In this document: positions 1-5,899 of the stretch, piece after piece
Position numbering within the stretch: position 1 is the first letter of the stretch
Layout: each line of letters starts with the position of its first letter
DNA from: Candidatus Methanophagales archaeon
GTDB taxonomy: Archaea > Halobacteriota > Syntropharchaeia > Alkanophagales > Methanospirareceae
Direction: 5' to 3'
Assembly: GCA_023131215.1 (NCBI GenBank)
Contig: JAGLZV010000137.1
Coordinates: forward strand, 1 to 10,420
Length of the DNA: 10,420 nt
Notes under the pieces: model-generated
The model's database searches: none
What the model was told of the DNA's origin: nothing
Seen by the model: the letters and a program-made list of their open reading frames with translations, nothing else
Program-made: the position numbers and the translations under genes

Positions 1-261
1 CTCCTCACGTGTTATTCCCAAGCCGAACTTCCGCAGCCAGTAATCTATCTTATACCACTCTATCCTGTTCTCTCCTATTTTGTCATATTCACTTTTTACG
101 AATTCAAACGCCTGCTCAAAGCTTAATCCTTCTTTCTCCGCATAAGCCTCTGGAATCCCCTGTAACCAAACGCAATCCGCAAATCCCTGGCTCACTAATG
201 TGCCGTCAACATCGAAGGAGAAGACTTTTATTTCCTTAATTTTACCGATATTGGTTTCCAT
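1..261 (-). CDS. HAD-superfamily hydrolase, N-terminal part (runs off window)
   Basis: An open frame of 87 codons runs from an ATG at 261 to the window edge, so the C-terminal part is missing. Residues 13-22 (VFSFDVDGTL) are HAD motif I: the first Asp (D17) would be the nucleophile and the second (D19) the acid/base in phosphoryl transfer. The following helical stretch with several Trp and Tyr residues fits a C1-type cap. The family includes phosphatases, phosphoglycolate phosphatase-like enzymes and dehalogenases, and the substrate cannot be told from this part. A purine-rich GGAAAAGAG lies just before the ATG. The gene follows the YgiT-like gene by about 36 bp on the same strand, so co-transcription is possible. 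The HAD assignment is firm; the specific function is unknown. Confidence 0.85.
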   Translation of the reverse strand, partial: METNIGKIKEIKVFSFDVDGTLVSQGFADCVWLQGIPEAYAEKEGLSFEQAFEFVKSEYDKIGENRIEWYKIDYWLRKFGLGITREE

Positions 262-297
262 TTCTCTTTTCCAAAAATCTCATCTTTCTCTTCCCTC

Positions 298-561
298 TCA
301 AACAACCCCCTTCTCCCGCATCCGCACAGCGATCCTGTAAACCTCTTCCATACTTGGCTTAACTTTATTCGCAATTATATCCTCCACCACTCCTTCAACA
401 TATTTATCCACCTCTGATGGCAGATACTCAGCACCACATTCAATACAAATATCCGCTGAAACATCTTCAATTACTATTAAAACCCCACTCGCCTCCGTCA
501 CGAACTTTGTTTTCCCCCTTCCCATCTTTCCACCACACTCCGGGCAGGTTTTTAGCCTCAT
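298..561 (-). CDS. YgiT-type zinc-finger protein, probable antitoxin partner
   Basis: A small protein of 87 residues when started at the ATG at 561; a longer frame starts at 588. I prefer 561 because this ATG overlaps the stop of the upstream gene as ATGA, and a GAGGAG Shine-Dalgarno-like sequence lies a few bases before it. Two CxxC knuckles, CPECGG near the N terminus and CIECG about 30 residues later, would bind one zinc ion as in MqsA/YgiT N-terminal domains. The rest is a short acidic-to-basic helical tail. No DNA-binding Xre-type domain follows, unlike full-length MqsA. Such proteins commonly sit directly beside DUF4258 genes, and the pair is predicted as a type II toxin-antitoxin module. 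The antitoxin role is inferred from this pairing and not proven for the family. Confidence 0.8.
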   Translation of the reverse strand: MRLKTCPECGGKMGRGKTKFVTEASGVLIVIEDVSADICIECGAEYLPSEVDKYVEGVVEDIIANKVKPSMEEVYRIAVRMREKGVV

Positions 562-860
562 CTTTTTCTCCTCATATAATCTATCCATTTTTCTTCTTCT
601 GGCTCATAAACCGTTATTATCGCAACCATATCATCATTAACGCCAACCACTGCATGAATAGCTCTATTATATTTTGTTCTCCCGTATATTAAATAACTTG
701 GCAATGGCTTATCATCAAGATATTCTTCTATGATTTCACCATTTTTTATCGCCTCTTTAACTTCCTCTATTTTTATGCCCCTTTCTATCATCTTCTTCCT
801 CGTATGAAGTTTTACCGCATAATTTCCCCTTTTGATTAGTTCTTTTATGTGATTAATCAT
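558..860 (-). CDS. DUF4258 family protein, putative toxin
   Basis: A 100-residue protein with the DUF4258 pattern: an early basic His-containing helix (residues about 18-30, LHTRKKMIERGI), then EEVKEAIKNGEIIEEY, a central P-S-L-I-YGR strand, a conserved HAVVG strand and a C-terminal ITVYEP...W motif. The fold is expected to be RelE/BrnT-like, so an RNase role is plausible, but no catalytic residue can be named from sequence alone. It overlaps the zinc-finger gene by 4 nt (ATGA), implying translational coupling. A TATA-like box at 907-917 would give a short leader; no good Shine-Dalgarno lies close to the ATG at 860. The family call is strong; the toxin role is inferred from context. Confidence 0.8.
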   Translation of the reverse strand: MINHIKELIKRGNYAVKLHTRKKMIERGIKIEEVKEAIKNGEIIEEYLDDKPLPSYLIYGRTKYNRAIHAVVGVNDDMVAIITVYEPEEEKWIDYMRRKR

Positions 861-906
861 AAATTCTGAAATATCTTTTTTGCATCCTCCAATCCCTTTC
901 TTTCCT

Positions 907-917
907 CTTATATAAAC
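907..917 (-). promoter_or_regulatory. Probable TATA box for the DUF4258/YgiT pair
   Basis: On the minus strand the sequence reads GTTTATATAAG, a close match to an archaeal TATA box. Its centre (about 912) predicts transcription starting near 885-888, some 25 nt before the toxin ATG at 860. The TAA stop codon of the aminotransferase (908-910) is part of the box, so the pair could be transcribed separately from the gene upstream. Inferred from spacing only. Confidence 0.45.
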
Positions 918-2338
918 CCATTTTCTATTAATACCTGTTCCAACGCCTCGATAGTCCTCAATACTTCCTTGCTTGTTATGTTCCCCATCGTAGCTATCCT
1001 GAATATCTTCCCCTTCAGTTTCTCCTGCCCTCCCGCCACTATTACACCTTTTTTTCGCATACCACCTCTAATTTGCTCATCCTTAAGTTCTTGTGGAATG
1101 TTTATCGCAGTAACAGTATTAGAGTAATCGCTTACCTCGTTCAGTTTCGGGAATAAACTAAGCCCCAGACCTGTAACTGCCGTTCGAACTGCCCTCGCCA
1201 GCATCCCGTGTCTTTCTATTCTTTTCTCCATACCTTCCTCCTTTATCACCGCTAAAGCTTCTCGGAGTGCGAAAAAAAGAGGCAAAGCTGGTGTATATGG
1301 CGTTTGTTTCTTCTCAAAGCTCTTTTTATAAGCGACAAGGTCCATGTAATAAGGTCCTTTTTTATTCTCCAGCATCAAATCCCATGCGCGTTCGCTAACC
1401 GAGATTGCTGATAATCCCGGTGGTGCACCTAAGCATTTCTGCGACCCCACAATAGCAATGTCCGCACCAAGCTCGTCCACTGGTACCTCATCGCCGCCTA
1501 TAGAGGTTATGCAGTCAAGCACGAAGACGGCATCGTGCTTTTTTGCAAGTTTTCCCACTTCCTTCGCAGGATTGAGCACCCCCGTGGATGTTTCATTATG
1601 CACCATTATAACTACTTTTGGGTTTTGACCGTTTTCCAATGCCTCTTTTACCTTTTCTAACTCTATTGAACCTCCCCATTCGAAATTCACAGGTGTAACG
1701 TCAACTTCTCCATATCTTCCCGCAATTTCCTCAAAACGCTCACCAAATTTGCCATTTGCTATGCACACCATTCCTGTTTCATTACCGAGAAGATTCCCTA
1801 TTGCAGCCTCCATTGCACATGTTCCCGACCCGCTCAGCACGAAGAGGTCGTTTCTCGTTTGAAATATCTCCTTAAGCGTTTCCACTATCTCCTCATATAG
1901 CTGCCCGAATTCATCTCCCCGGTGGTATATCATCGGTTTTGACATCGCTTTACGAATGCGTGGTAACACCGGTACCGGTCCCGGGATCATCAACAATTCT
2001 TCTTCCATTTTTATCATTTCTCCAAGCCCAAAATCGAGTTCGTCAAGGCTCCTTTGCCCTTTTCCCGTCACCATCCATTTATACGGTCTCTTTCCCTCGC
2101 GCTTCACTATTCTTTCCTCCTCCAATAGCCGCAAATGATGAAAAGAAGAGGGATAACTCATAGTTGCCGACTTCGATATTGCTTTTATCGTGCGCTCATT
2201 TTCTTTTTCACGCACTTCTGTCATTGCCAACACCTCAAGTATCTTTGTCCTCGCCTTTAACCCTTTTACAACGTTCCTTTTACGCTCTAAATATGCATTC
2301 GGATGATGCTTAAGATATTCTTCTTTTCGTTTTCGCAT
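908..2338 (-). CDS. Winged-helix domain fused to class V aminotransferase (alanine-glyoxylate / phosphoserine type)
   Basis: A 476-residue PLP enzyme. Residues about 1-105 form a basic winged-helix DNA-binding domain (helix-turn-helix around 48-75, wing around 78-92). Residues about 111-476 are a full fold-type I, class V aminotransferase: MIPGPVPV at 117-124, the glycine-rich SGSGTCAMEA cofactor loop near 169, D275 in VLDCITS for the pyridine nitrogen, and K301 in GSQKCLGAPPG as the Schiff-base lysine. R447 in FRIATMG probably holds the substrate carboxylate. Relatives are annotated alanine-glyoxylate aminotransferase; the methanogen homologue MJ0959 acts as a phosphoserine aminotransferase, so serine or phosphoserine supply is one likely role. 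Usual family length is about 385, so the N-terminal 110 residues are extra. An internal ATG at 2008 (M111), with GGAG 11 nt before it, could give the enzyme alone. Enzyme class is firm, substrate uncertain. Confidence 0.88.
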   Translation of the reverse strand: MRKRKEEYLKHHPNAYLERKRNVVKGLKARTKILEVLAMTEVREKENERTIKAISKSATMSYPSSFHHLRLLEEERIVKREGKRPYKWMVTGKGQRSLDELDFGLGEMIKMEEELLMIPGPVPVLPRIRKAMSKPMIYHRGDEFGQLYEEIVETLKEIFQTRNDLFVLSGSGTCAMEAAIGNLLGNETGMVCIANGKFGERFEEIAGRYGEVDVTPVNFEWGGSIELEKVKEALENGQNPKVVIMVHNETSTGVLNPAKEVGKLAKKHDAVFVLDCITSIGGDEVPVDELGADIAIVGSQKCLGAPPGLSAISVSERAWDLMLENKKGPYYMDLVAYKKSFEKKQTPYTPALPLFFALREALAVIKEEGMEKRIERHGMLARAVRTAVTGLGLSLFPKLNEVSDYSNTVTAINIPQELKDEQIRGGMRKKGVIVAGGQEKLKGKIFRIATMGNITSKEVLRTIEALEQVLIENGFI

Positions 2339-2348
2339 CTCTTATCTT

Positions 2349-2377
2349 TCAAACTTTCTTTCACAAAGAAAGTTTGA
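2349..2377. promoter_or_regulatory. Perfect 13-bp inverted repeat upstream of the HTH-aminotransferase gene
   Basis: TCAAACTTTCTTT is followed by CAC and then its exact reverse complement, ending 11 bp upstream of the HTH-aminotransferase ATG. The right arm is partly repeated just after it (CAAAGAAA again at about 2379). A TATA-like stretch on the minus strand near 2386-2397 would place a transcription start within this palindrome, so it could be an operator, possibly for the winged-helix domain encoded next to it. It could equally be part of a dispersed repeat. The repeat is certain; the role is inferred. Confidence 0.6.
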
Positions 2378-2393
2378 TCAAAGAAACTTATAT

Positions 2394-2412
2394 TTTTTAC
2401 CTTCGGTAAAAA
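2394..2412. repeat. 8-bp hairpin in the larB/aminotransferase spacer
   Basis: TTTTTACC, a TTC loop and GGTAAAAA form a perfect stem between the divergent genes. It lies between the other two hairpins of this spacer. On either strand the transcript would be a short A/U-rich stem, not a convincing GC-rich terminator. Confidence 0.5.
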
Positions 2413-2455
2413 CCTTGACTAAAAATATTTGCTTAGTTTTTTCTTTTAGCACAGG

Positions 2456-2479
2456 TTTTCTTTTTTGTAAAAAAGAAAA
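2456..2479. promoter_or_regulatory. 11-bp hairpin directly before the larB start
   Basis: TTTTCTTTTTT, GT and AAAAAAGAAAA pair perfectly (the inner base pairs would open to make a loop). The stem ends 6 nt before the larB ATG at 2486, where a ribosome-binding site would be expected, and no clear Shine-Dalgarno exists outside it. It could limit translation start of larB or be a transcript-end signal for something upstream. The structure is A/U-rich and so weak; the role is inferred. Confidence 0.45.
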
Positions 2480-2485
2480 AGTGTC

Positions 2486-3253
2486 ATGGAAGAGATACTG
2501 AAGCGATTTGCGAGCGGGAAAATAGGTATAGAAGAGGCGTGCAAGGAACTAAAATTAGAAAGCATAAGAAGAGTGAAGGATTTTGCAAGAATAGACGTAA
2601 ACAGGCTGTATAGGACCGGCATACCAGAGATAATCTTTGCAGAGGGAAAAAGCAGCGCGGAAGTGGCTGATATAGCAATGGCACTCGCAACCGCTAAGGG
2701 CTTTGCGTTGATAAGCAGGGCGAGAGAAAAGGATGTAGAGGAGCTAAAAAAGCGTGTAGAAGAAGAAAGTGAGGATTTTGAAGTTGATTATAACGAAGTT
2801 GCGAAAACGATAATCGTAAAGAAGAGGGGATATGAGTTTGAAAAGATAGATAAAATAGGACTAATCGCTGCGGGAACCGCAGATATACCTGTTGCCGAAG
2901 AAGCGAGAGTTGTTGCCGAGGTCTGCGGTTGTGAAGTGATAAAAGCGTATGATGTGGGCATTGCGGGCATACACCGGCTGGTAGAACCTCTTGAGGAAAT
3001 TGTAAACGCTAATGTAGCGGCGATAATCGTAGTTGCCGGTATGGAGGGAGCATTGCCCTCCGTAGTAGCAAGTTTGGTGAATGTTCCAGTGATAGGCGTT
3101 CCTACTTCCGTGGGCTATGGGCTGGGAGGAAAAGGAACTGCGGCGCTTCTTTCTATGCTCCAGAGCTGCTCGCCTGGATTAGCAGTGGTGAATATAGACA
3201 ATGGTGTTGGAGCAGGGACTTTCGCTGCAAAATGCGCGTGCAGGAAAAAATAG
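2486..3253 (+). CDS. larB: LarB: pyridinium-3,5-bisthiocarboxylate cofactor synthesis, NaAD carboxylase/hydrolase
   Basis: A 255-residue protein, the usual LarB length. The N-terminal helical part holds the LarB signature FARIDVNRLYRTGIPEIIFAEGK (about 33-55). The C-terminal half (about 123-250) is the AIR-carboxylase (PurE-like) domain, with AAGTADIPVAEEA, YDVGIAGIHR, VVAGMEGALPSVVA and VGYGLGGKG loops and NIDNGVGAG near the end. C228 in LQSCSPG matches the position of the cysteine implicated in catalysis in characterised LarB. The known reaction carboxylates nicotinic acid adenine dinucleotide at C5 and releases AMP, giving the dicarboxylated mononucleotide used by LarE and LarC to build the nickel-pincer cofactor. 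It is divergent from the aminotransferase gene, and larC, larE and larA are not in this window. Some archaea carry larB without a lactate racemase, so the final enzyme is unknown. Confidence 0.92.
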   Translation: MEEILKRFASGKIGIEEACKELKLESIRRVKDFARIDVNRLYRTGIPEIIFAEGKSSAEVADIAMALATAKGFALISRAREKDVEELKKRVEEESEDFEVDYNEVAKTIIVKKRGYEFEKIDKIGLIAAGTADIPVAEEARVVAEVCGCEVIKAYDVGIAGIHRLVEPLEEIVNANVAAIIVVAGMEGALPSVVASLVNVPVIGVPTSVGYGLGGKGTAALLSMLQSCSPGLAVVNIDNGVGAGTFAAKCACRKK

Positions 3254-3261
3254 AATTGTTT

Positions 3262-3322
3262 TGATTTTTGAAATTAGGATTTGGGATTTGTTTGTAATTT
3301 GGTGCTTGGGATTTGGAATTTT
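3262..3322. repeat. Low-complexity T/G-rich repeat block between convergent genes
   Basis: The 69-bp gap between the ends of larB and the permease gene is made of recurring ATTTG/GGATTTG words. A 10-mer TTGGGATTTG occurs twice (3281-3290 and 3306-3315), and shorter variants (TGTAATTTGG, AAATTAGG) fill the rest. It has no hairpin or T-run ending typical of a terminator. Its style resembles short dispersed intergenic repeats seen in environmental genomes; that likeness is from memory and has not been checked. Confidence 0.5.
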
Positions 3323-4075
3323 CTATGCATAAACCCACGCACAAACCTTGTGCTCCACTTTTTCAAGCACCACGTATAAACAAAAGCCGAGCAGAGCCAT
3401 AGCAACTATCGCAGCATACAAATCAGGATAGTCCATCCTACTCCAGGCATCCATAATCAGGTAGCCCAGACCTTTAGTTGTTGCAAAGGACTCAACAAAG
3501 AACAGCACCGCTATCGCCGTGCCTATGCTTATCCGCATCGCAGTTAAAATCTTTGGTAAGGAAGCGGGGAAAATCACATGCCGGTAGATGTCTTTTTCAC
3601 TCGCACCCAGGGAAAGAAGCGAGTAGATATAGTTCGTGCTTAAATTCCTCGCCGCATCCCTCGTGGTCACGAGAATCTGGAAGAAAACTATTATGGTTAT
3701 CAATATTATCTTGGATAAATCACCAATACCAAAGAGCAAGATGATTAAAGGAAGTAAAACAATATGGGGGAATGGATAAAGCAGGTATATGAGTGGAGCT
3801 ACAAATTTATCTGTCCTGTTTTTATAACTCACCAAGCCGAGGGGGACTGCAAGAGATAAAGCAAGTGCAATCCCATAGCCTACTCTGATAGCACTGATGA
3901 ACAAATGCGTGAGCAAATCATTCTTTATTCCTGATATAAAAGCATAAAATACCGCTATGGGAGTAGGAAGAGCAATCGAATTCAGTAGCACTGCGAACAA
4001 ATGCCATATCGCTACTAACAAAAGCCCTATAATTAAGTAGCTCCACCCTCTATGCTCCTTCTCACCGCTCGGCAT
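3323..4075 (-). CDS. ABC importer permease, SsuC/TauC/NitT type
   Basis: A 250-residue polytopic membrane protein. Hydrophobic segments lie at about 12-31, 58-82, 92-114, 118-140, 180-198 and 218-238, fitting the six-helix BPD_transp_1 fold. The EAA loop that docks on the ATPase is visible at about 152-180 (SLGASEKDIYRHVIFPASLP). It would form the channel for the substrate delivered by the lipoprotein encoded upstream. The start at 4075 overlaps the end of the ATPase gene by 43 bp; a GGAGG lies 13 nt before this ATG, and no other in-frame ATG, GTG or TTG is near. The overlap suggests coupled translation. Relatives carry sulfonates, taurine, nitrate, cyanate or pyrimidine precursors; the substrate here is not known. 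Confidence 0.88.
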   Translation of the reverse strand: MPSGEKEHRGWSYLIIGLLLVAIWHLFAVLLNSIALPTPIAVFYAFISGIKNDLLTHLFISAIRVGYGIALALSLAVPLGLVSYKNRTDKFVAPLIYLLYPFPHIVLLPLIILLFGIGDLSKIILITIIVFFQILVTTRDAARNLSTNYIYSLLSLGASEKDIYRHVIFPASLPKILTAMRISIGTAIAVLFFVESFATTKGLGYLIMDAWSRMDYPDLYAAIVAMALLGFCLYVVLEKVEHKVCAWVYA

Positions 4076-4815
4076 TTCTCGAAAAAATCCTCCGTATTTC
4101 TATAATTGACATCCCCCACTTTGTGATTTTCTATTGTCTTCACCACACTTCCGGGTCTTGAACTCAGCACAACTATTTTCCTCCCGAGAAAAACCGCCTC
4201 TTCTATGTTGTGCGTTACCAGGACCATGGTCACTCCATTATTCTTCCATAGATTGAGTAAGAAATTCTGCAGAGTCTCCCTCGTTAATGCATCTAAAGAA
4301 GACAAAGGCTCGTCCATAAGCAAAATCCTGGGATTTAAAGCCAATGCTCTTGCAAATCCTATTCTTTGCTGCATTCCTCCAGAAAGCTGTTTTGGATAGT
4401 GATTCTCAAATCCTTTTAAGCCAAGGTCTTGTAAAAGAGAGGATACTATTTCCCTTCGCTCTTTTTTACCAGTGTGGGGCTCCACCCTACGACCACGCAA
4501 GCCCTGTAAGGGCTTACTTCTGAGCTCTAAACCCAGTGAAACGTTTTCATATACCGTTTTCCATGGGAACAAGCCATAGTCCTGGAGTATCAGGGCTACT
4601 TCTTTCGATGGTGACACTACCTCCTTTCCTTCGATCAACGCCTTACCGCTCGTTGGCTTTAGAATGCCAGAAAGGATGAAAAGAAGTGTGGTCTTTCCGC
4701 ATCCTGAAGGTCCGATAACGGAGCAACTCTCGCCTTCGGATATGTCAAAGCTGACCTCACGAAGCGCTTCTGTCCCGTCTGGATAAACCTTGCTTATTCC
4801 TTTCGATTCAATCAT
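4033..4815 (-). CDS. ABC importer ATPase, SsuB/TauB/NitT type, with an internal repeat insertion
   Basis: A 260-residue nucleotide-binding subunit with every key motif: Walker A GPSGCGKTT (35-43), Q-loop Q78 in LILQDYGLFPW, signature LSGGMQQR (144-151), Walker B ILLMDE (164-169) followed by the D-loop SLDA, and the switch H202 in LVTHNIEEA. It powers the importer with the neighbouring permease and lipoprotein. Its ATG overlaps the lipoprotein stop as ATGA. Between the conserved GLELR (95-99) and KKERREIV (117-124), where relatives normally have only a few residues, there are about 17 extra basic residues encoded by palindromic DNA (4465-4518). The insertion lies in a surface helical subdomain, away from the nucleotide site, so function may be kept. 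Family call firm; substrate unknown. Confidence 0.92.
   Translation of the reverse strand: MIESKGISKVYPDGTEALREVSFDISEGESCSVIGPSGCGKTTLLFILSGILKPTSGKALIEGKEVVSPSKEVALILQDYGLFPWKTVYENVSLGLELRSKPLQGLRGRRVEPHTGKKERREIVSSLLQDLGLKGFENHYPKQLSGGMQQRIGFARALALNPRILLMDEPLSSLDALTRETLQNFLLNLWKNNGVTMVLVTHNIEEAVFLGRKIVVLSSRPGSVVKTIENHKVGDVNYRNTEDFFEKCRAVRRSIEGGAT
4465..4518. repeat. In-frame palindromic insertion inside the ATPase gene
   Basis: The stretch contains a perfect stem AAGCCCT-GTA-AGGGCTT (4499-4515) and a second, imperfect one around GTGGGGCTCCACCC (4473-4486). Both are far more GC-rich than the flanks. It corresponds to roughly residues 100-117, extra relative to typical SsuB/TauB ATPases. 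The layout of paired GCCC/GGGC and GTGGGG/CCAC arms is typical of palindromic dispersed repeats. No flanking target duplication can be made out. Confidence 0.6.
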
Positions 4816-5744
4816 GCACTTTCATAAACTATGTCCTCATAAGAAATATCCCTCTGCACCAAATCCTCGTTCTGCATCCAATTGAGAACTTCCTCGAATT
4901 TCTCCCTCGGATAAGGTTGTGGTTGAAGATAAGTAGCCATCTTATAGCTCCCCGCTATCTCTTCTGGAATCCTTATCTTTTCTACGAGAAGTGCTCTGTA
5001 ACTCTCAGGGTCGGAGTTTATTCTTTCCACCGCTTCGCCGTAAGCATCTAAAAATTTATCCACACTTTCTGGATTCTCCTTTATGAAGTCTGCACTGAAA
5101 ACTATAACCGTCTGCGAAACGCTTCTGGTGAGCATATCATCGGAGATTATTAACTTAGCACCCTTGAAAATGGCATAACTCGCTAAAGGCTCTGGCAGTG
5201 TGGCAGCATCTACCTCATTGTCGAGCAGCATCTGCATTCTTATCGGTACTTTTTTAACCTCCACCTTATCAGCGTGCACGTCACCGAGTAAAGTATCGGT
5301 TAGGTATTCTATAATTGTATTGCTTGAGATCGCAATTTTTTTGCCTTCCAAATCTTCGATGGAGTTTATGTTCGAGCTCGGACTGGCGACAATCGCGAAC
5401 CGCATCTTTTCTGCCGTCTCTTGCAGTTCGAGACCGACAACCCTGGCATCATAACCAGCATTTTGCAATAAGATTACTCCTACCGGGTCGTTTTCCCCTG
5501 CATCTATTTCGCCAGCCATTAAAGCACTATCACGCTCCATAGCACTCAGAAAAGGCACCACCTCCACATCTAACCCGTAGTTTGTGAAAATTCCTTCCTT
5601 CTCCGCTACGTAATAAGGTAAGGTAGCTTCATCCGGCATGACCCCTACCTTTATTTTGTTTTCTTCTTGAGATATGCAGCCCGAGGATATGCAGCCTGCG
5701 ATAACAATCAATGCTATTAAAGCAATGGCTATGTATTTTCGCAT
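4812..5744 (-). CDS. ABC importer substrate-binding lipoprotein, NMT1/SsuA-like
   Basis: A 310-residue periplasmic-binding-type II protein. The N terminus is a signal peptide (MRKY followed by about 13 hydrophobic residues) ending in a lipobox-like IAGC with Cys18 as the probable lipid anchor. A second cysteine, C23, comes from a 15-bp tandem duplication. The mature part starts KVGVMPDEATLPYYVAEKEGIF, typical of NMT1/SsuA/TauA ligand binders, with a DAGENDPVG loop near 82 and KKIAIS near 134 starting the second lobe. It would capture the ligand outside the membrane for the permease and ATPase that follow. Relatives bind sulfonates, nitrate, hydroxymethylpyrimidine or other small anions, and no binding residue here decides between them. 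It is the first gene of the operon, with a 7-bp hairpin directly before its start codon. Confidence 0.88.
   Translation of the reverse strand: MRKYIAIALIALIVIAGCISSGCISQEENKIKVGVMPDEATLPYYVAEKEGIFTNYGLDVEVVPFLSAMERDSALMAGEIDAGENDPVGVILLQNAGYDARVVGLELQETAEKMRFAIVASPSSNINSIEDLEGKKIAISSNTIIEYLTDTLLGDVHADKVEVKKVPIRMQMLLDNEVDAATLPEPLASYAIFKGAKLIISDDMLTRSVSQTVIVFSADFIKENPESVDKFLDAYGEAVERINSDPESYRALLVEKIRIPEEIAGSYKMATYLQPQPYPREKFEEVLNWMQNEDLVQRDISYEDIVYESA
5671..5700. repeat. 15-bp tandem duplication in the lipoprotein signal region
   Basis: Two adjacent 15-bp units share GATATGCAGCC at positions 5671-5681 and 5686-5696. In the lipoprotein frame they encode GCISQ and GCISS, so the duplication doubles the cysteine after the lipobox and keeps the reading frame. 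Confidence 0.75.
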
Positions 5745-5747
5745 GTA

Positions 5748-5767
5748 CTCATCACATTACTGATGAG
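5748..5767 (-). promoter_or_regulatory. Hairpin over the ribosome-binding region of the transporter operon
   Basis: CTCATCA and TGATGAG flank a 6-nt loop, and the stem ends 3 nt before the lipoprotein ATG at 5744. On the mRNA the 3' arm (TGATGAG) includes GTGATG-like bases that could serve as a weak Shine-Dalgarno, so the stem could mask it. As DNA it is also a possible repressor site. The inverted repeat is certain; the function is inferred. Confidence 0.4.
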
Positions 5768-5899
5768 AAGAGGCTATTACTTAAAATTTTTCATTTCTTA
5801 ACGATTTGGGGCATAATTTGTATATGTCCAGCATGCATACCGAAAAAATTAAACATTGTCAAGCCTTAAATAAATTAAAGCAGGTGGCTTTTATTCTCG

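Noticed and set aside
417..692. 91-codon plus-strand open frame across the toxin pair
   Set aside because: It is antisense to two well-supported overlapping genes, low in complexity (runs of Phe, Ser, Pro) and matches no family.
853..885. Ten-codon micro-ORF with GGAGG before the DUF4258 gene
   Set aside because: The GGAGG would fall at the very 5' end of the predicted transcript and directly against the ATG, leaving no room for normal ribosome binding.
3478..3744. 88-codon plus-strand open frame inside the permease gene
   Set aside because: Antisense to the EAA-loop region of a clear ABC permease; composition is Ser/Arg-rich as expected of a shadow frame.
5745..5899. Metabolite riboswitch upstream of the importer
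   Set aside because: No conserved core of the TPP, cobalamin or other common classes could be recognised; only the simple hairpin near the start codon is visible.
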